Shown here one piece after another: positions 60,669-64,000 of a DNA stretch of 64,000 bases. The stretch is taken from positions 124,001 through 188,000 of the forward strand of contig NZ_JAMXST010000007.1 in NCBI RefSeq assembly GCF_024124905.1. Reading direction: 5' to 3'. Under the pieces are notes generated by a model. It was not told where the DNA came from, ran no database searches, and saw nothing but the letters and a program-made list of their open reading frames with translations. A program made the position numbers and the translations under genes. Numbering within the stretch: the stretch's first letter is position 1; each line of letters starts with the position of its first letter. This stretch comes from Cellulosimicrobium cellulans. GTDB taxonomy: Bacteria; Actinomycetota; Actinomycetes; Actinomycetales; Cellulomonadaceae.

Positions 60669-60869
60669 CCGCGGTTCGACCTCGCGCGACCGCGGTTCTC
60701 CCTCTCGCGACCACGGTTCTCCCTCGCGCAACCGCAGTTCTCCCTCGCGACCACAGTTCTCCTCGCGCAACCGCGGTTCTACCCCGCGCAACCGCGGTTC
60801 TACTCCGCGCAACCACGGTTCTCCCTCGCGGCACCCAGGTTCTCTCCCGTGGGGCCCCGGTCCTAGCTC
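60663..60869 (+). repeat. 21-bp repeat family, locus D (ten units)
   Basis: Ten units run from 60663 to 60869; all are 21 bp except the fifth (60747-60764, 18 bp). The consensus is near GCGC[G/A]ACC[G/A]CGGTTCT[C/A]CCTC. The array fills the gap between two converging genes, beginning over the stop of one and ending over the stop of the DEAH helicase; units degrade toward the helicase. Confidence 0.92.
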
Positions 60870-63439
60870 TTGCGGCCGGGCTCCTCGCTCGTGGAGGCGG
60901 GGCCGTCGCTCGTGCGGTCGAGATCCTCGCCCGCCGGGGCGTGGGCGAGGACGGCGTCGAGCAGGCGGACGGCGGCGGCCTTCTCGAGCGGGGCGTTGTA
61001 CGACCCGCACTTCGGCGACTGCACGCACGCCGGGCAGCCGTCGTGGCAGGGGCAGCGCGCGATGGCGTCGCGCGTCGCGCGGAGCCAGGTCGCGCCGAGC
61101 TCGAACCCGCGCTCGGCGAAGCCGGCCCCGCCGGGGTAGGCGTCGTGCACGAACACGGTCGCCTCGCCGGTGTCGGCGTGCAGCGCGGTGGAGACGCCGC
61201 CGAGGTCCCAGCGGTCGCACGTGGCGAGGAGCGGGAGCAGGCCGATCGACGCGTGCTCGGCGGCGTGCAGCGCGCCGGGCAGCTCGTCGGCGTCGACCTC
61301 CGCCTCCTCGATCACCGACTGCGGGACGGTCCACCACACGGCCATCGTGGGGAGCGTGCGCTCGGGGAGGTCCAGGGTCTCGGTGCCGAGCACCTGCATG
61401 TCCGGGAGGCGCCGGCGCTGGAAGCTCACGACCTGCGAGCACACGTCGACCGGGCCGTACCCCCAGCCGACGGGCCCCCAGCTCCGCTCGACGACCTCCC
61501 GCCCGGCGGCGACGTCCCCGTCCGCGGGCTCGTCGACGATCGTGATGGACGTCGCCGACCGCGACCACGTCCCGTGGTCGACGTCCTGGCGGCGCACGAG
61601 CGCGACGTGGTCGGCCAGGTCGAGGTGCTCCACGACGTAGGTGCGGCCCTGGTGGACGTACACCGCGCCGTCGTGCACGGACCCGTCCGCGGACGCGGCG
61701 TCGACCGTGCCGAGCAGCCGGCCGGTGCGCGCCTCGGCGACCCGCACGGGCGTGCCGCCCGAGCCGCGCAGGTCCGTCATGCCGGACGCGGGCTGCGCGT
61801 GCGTCCAGTACCACCCGGACGCGCGACGGCGCAGCGCGCCGCGGGCGACGAGCACGTCGAGGAGACCGCGCACGGCGTCGGGGTCGCCGAAGGCCGCGAG
61901 GTCCTCGGAGCGCAGCGGGTTCTCGGCCGCTGCCGCACACAGGTGGGGCGCGAGGACGTACGGGTTGGCGGGGTCGAACACGGTCGCCTCGAGCGGGGCG
62001 TCGAACACGGCCTCGGGGTGGTGCACGAGGAACGTGTCGAGCGGGTCCTCCCGTGCGACGAACGCGACGAGGCCGTCCGCGCCCGCGCGCCCGGCGCGGC
62101 CCGCCTGCTGCCACACGGACATGCGGGTGCCCGGCCAGCCCGCGATGAGGACGGCGTCGAGGCCGGAGATGTCGACGCCGAGCTCGAGCGCGTTGGTCGT
62201 CGCGAGGCCCAGGACGTCGCCCGTGCGCACGGCGTCCTCGAGCTCGCGCCGCTCCTCGGGCAGGTACCCGCCCCGGTAGGCGGCGACGCGCCGCACGAGC
62301 CGCGGGTCGACGACGCGCACGCTGTCCTGCGTCTGGACCGCGACCGACTCCGCCCCGCGGCGCGAGCGCGTGAATGCGAGCGTGCGCGCGCCCGCGATGA
62401 CGAGGTCCGCGAGCAGGTCCGCGACCTCGGCCGTCGCGCTGCGCCGCGGGTGCTCGGCTGCGGCGTCCACGGCCGTCGGGACCGTCGGGTCGTCGTCGTG
62501 GTGCCCCTCGGCGGGACCGGCGTCGGTGGCCGCGTCGAAGCCCACGACGACGGGCGGCTCCCACAGCGCGAACGTCTTGCGCCCCGCGGGCGACGTGTCC
62601 TGCGCGACCGTCACGACGTCGTCGGGCTCGACGCCCACGAGGCGTGCGGCGCTCGTCGCAGGGTCGGCGGTCGTGGCCGACGCGACGACGAACGTCAGCG
62701 GCCGGTCGCCCTCGCGCGCGTAGTGCGCGGCGAGGCGCCGCAGCCGCCGCAGGACGAGCGAGACGTGGGCGCCGAACACCCCGCGGTAGGCGTGGCCCTC
62801 GTCCACGACGACGTACCGGAGGTCACGCAGGAGCCGGGACCAGCCGCGATGGTTCGGCAGGAGCGCGAAGTGCAGGAAGTCCGGGTTGGTGAGCACGACG
62901 TCGGCGTGCTCGCGGACCCAGCGCCGCTCGTCCTGCCCGGTGTCGCCGTCGCACGTCGCGACCCGCACGTCGCGCGTCCCGGCGGCGTCGAGCAGCCGCT
63001 GGAGCCCCGAGAGCTGGTCGGCGGCGAGCGCCTTGGTGGGCGAGAGGTAGAGCACGGCGCCGCGTCGGGCGACCGACTCGATGCGGCCGGGGTCGAGGAG
63101 GCGCGCGGCGGCGTCGGCCCGGACCGAGGAGAGGGCGGGGAGCCAGAACGCGAGCGACTTGCCGGAGCCCGTCGAGGTGGCGAGCGCGACGTGCCGGCCC
63201 GACCACGCGGCGTCGGCCGCCGCGACCTGGTGCTCCCACGGGCGGTCGACGCCGAGCGCGCGGTAGCCGGCGACGAGCGACGCGTCGGCCCACGCCGGCC
63301 ACTCGGCCTGGGTGCCGGCCCGCGCGGGCAGCTCGCGCACGTGCAGCAGCCGTTCGTCGCGTCGCCCGCCCGCGCGCAGCACGTCGAGCAGGGCCGCGCT
63401 CGTCGGTCGCAGGGAGGTGGGGGAGGGGGCGTGCGGCAC
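60863..63439 (-). CDS. DEAH-box helicase of the Tad neighbourhood
   Basis: An 858-residue superfamily 2 helicase (TIGR03817 type). STGSGKSLAFWLPAL is motif I, YVVVDEGHAYRG carries DEGH in motif II, FVVASATTADP motif III, TNALELGVDISGLDAVLIAG and QQAGRAGRAG motifs V and VI. The C-terminal DUF1998-like region has a Cys cluster (CPCHDGCPACVQSPKCG). Its convergence with Tad genes is a conserved actinobacterial arrangement. GTG 63439. The role in DNA repair or pilus biology is not established. Confidence 0.94.
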   Translation of the reverse strand: MPHAPSPTSLRPTSAALLDVLRAGGRRDERLLHVRELPARAGTQAEWPAWADASLVAGYRALGVDRPWEHQVAAADAAWSGRHVALATSTGSGKSLAFWLPALSSVRADAAARLLDPGRIESVARRGAVLYLSPTKALAADQLSGLQRLLDAAGTRDVRVATCDGDTGQDERRWVREHADVVLTNPDFLHFALLPNHRGWSRLLRDLRYVVVDEGHAYRGVFGAHVSLVLRRLRRLAAHYAREGDRPLTFVVASATTADPATSAARLVGVEPDDVVTVAQDTSPAGRKTFALWEPPVVVGFDAATDAGPAEGHHDDDPTVPTAVDAAAEHPRRSATAEVADLLADLVIAGARTLAFTRSRRGAESVAVQTQDSVRVVDPRLVRRVAAYRGGYLPEERRELEDAVRTGDVLGLATTNALELGVDISGLDAVLIAGWPGTRMSVWQQAGRAGRAGADGLVAFVAREDPLDTFLVHHPEAVFDAPLEATVFDPANPYVLAPHLCAAAAENPLRSEDLAAFGDPDAVRGLLDVLVARGALRRRASGWYWTHAQPASGMTDLRGSGGTPVRVAEARTGRLLGTVDAASADGSVHDGAVYVHQGRTYVVEHLDLADHVALVRRQDVDHGTWSRSATSITIVDEPADGDVAAGREVVERSWGPVGWGYGPVDVCSQVVSFQRRRLPDMQVLGTETLDLPERTLPTMAVWWTVPQSVIEEAEVDADELPGALHAAEHASIGLLPLLATCDRWDLGGVSTALHADTGEATVFVHDAYPGGAGFAERGFELGATWLRATRDAIARCPCHDGCPACVQSPKCGSYNAPLEKAAAVRLLDAVLAHAPAGEDLDRTSDGPASTSEEPGRKS

Positions 63440-63543
63440 GCCTCCGAGTCTCCCACCTCCGGCCCATCCTTCGGCCCGACGGCGGCCGTGCGCGGGACCT
63501 CCGGCCCTCGCGCGGCGCGCACCGCGCGGCCGAGGATCGACGC

Positions 63544-64000
63544 ATGGGAGCGGTGCGCGGGGTCCGGGTCGTGGCGACGACGGCGCTGGCCGTCGGGGCG
63601 CTCCTGCTCACCCGGCGCATGACCCAGACGTGGGGCACGTGGGAGGGCGAGCACGAGTGCGTGCTCCCGGGCGACGACCTCGTGCCCGACGCGCGTGCCG
63701 TCGTCGCGACGCGGGCGGTCACGGTCGACGCTCCGCCGGCGCAGGTCTGGCCGTGGCTCGTGCAGCTCGGCCAGGGCCGCGGGGGCTTCTACTCCTACGA
63801 CGCGCTCGAGAACCTCGTGGGGCTGGGCATCCGGAGCGCGGACGCGATCGAGGAGCGCTGGCAGGGGCTAGCGGTCGGCGACGACGTCCACCTCGCCGAC
63901 GAGGTCGCCCTGCGCGTCGCGCTCCTGGAGCCGGGCTCGCACCTCGTGCTGCGCGGCGCCCCCGGGCCGGGCCAGCCGGACACGATGCCGTTCCGTTTCT
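63544..64000 (+). CDS. SRPBCC-like protein, 5' part only
   Basis: The first 152 codons of a gene that runs off the window. An N-terminal hydrophobic helix (VVATTALAVGALLLT) precedes VTVDAPPAQVWPWLVQLGQG and GGFYSYDALENLVGLG, a pattern of SRPBCC/polyketide-cyclase-like proteins. ATG 63544 has GAGG about eight bases upstream. It diverges from the helicase gene across 104 bp. Confidence 0.75.
   Translation, partial: MGAVRGVRVVATTALAVGALLLTRRMTQTWGTWEGEHECVLPGDDLVPDARAVVATRAVTVDAPPAQVWPWLVQLGQGRGGFYSYDALENLVGLGIRSADAIEERWQGLAVGDDVHLADEVALRVALLEPGSHLVLRGAPGPGQPDTMPFRF

Noticed and set aside
60663-60869. CRISPR-like array
   Set aside because: The units are directly contiguous with no unique spacers, and no cas gene is present. 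The same holds for 38516-39024.

Overview
The window is from a very high-GC actinomycete. GTG starts, four-base GTGA/ATGA overlaps, mycothiol synthase, C50-carotenoid genes and a Tad pilus locus next to a DEAH helicase all fit the Micrococcales. The best clue to genus is the GH64 beta-1,3-glucanase with a C-terminal CBM13 (25576-27225). It has the size and layout of the yeast-lytic glucanase of Cellulosimicrobium cellulans, so a Cellulosimicrobium-like (Promicromonosporaceae/Cellulomonadaceae) chromosome is my inference. I see no transposase, integrase, phage module, rRNA operon or CRISPR array; this reads as core chromosome.

Layout. 1-1450: DUF3618/holin-like membrane pair and a Glu-Asp-Phe tRNA cluster. 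1620-4440: metallopeptidase, ArsR regulator plus CDF metal exporter, galE. 4450-8640: compact crtB-crtI-crtYe-crtYf-crtEb carotenoid operon behind a perfect 26-bp palindrome. 8700-18700: M15 peptidase, ThrE-like exporter, MscS channel, surE, sugar kinase, GDPD, Zn-dehydrogenase. 18900-28600: VanZ-like protein, an unusual NadM-like/methyltransferase fusion, rlmC, GH64 glucanase with two LacI-type (CebR/CelR) boxes, several small genes, tRNA-Lys. 28900-38500: M50 protease, DEAD helicase, msrB, two MarR regulators, drug and sugar MFS transporters. 38500-39560: about 1 kb without genes, built from repeats. 39560-45660: phosphate block (DUF47-pit; mshD-ppk-mutT1). 45840-55490: monooxygenase, MFS, Cys-cluster/pentapeptide protein, acs, rRNA methyltransferase, malic enzyme, HAD phosphatase. 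55630-63440: Tad/Flp pilus operon convergent with its usual DEAH-helicase neighbour. The last gene runs off the window.

How the genes work together. The carotenoid operon should turn GGPP (made elsewhere, as crtE is absent here) into lycopene and then a cyclised C50 pigment. The phosphate block couples low-affinity phosphate uptake with polyphosphate synthesis, and both units have candidate PHO boxes. A MarR regulator appears to control itself and the downstream DHA2 exporter through two TTGC-N5-GCAA sites. Many genes have a TANNNT -10 element 6-8 nt before the start codon, implying leaderless mRNAs.

The least explained content is intergenic. Three dispersed repeat families recur: (i) 21-bp tandem units with core GACCATGGCTCTACCTC at four places (22129, 38516, 38899, 60663); (ii) a GAGATCGGC palindrome family (24152, 28649, 48509) sharing one identical 21-bp word; (iii) two copies of a 57-bp inverted-repeat element (30236, 45734). 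None codes for a credible protein and all deserve a genome-wide search.
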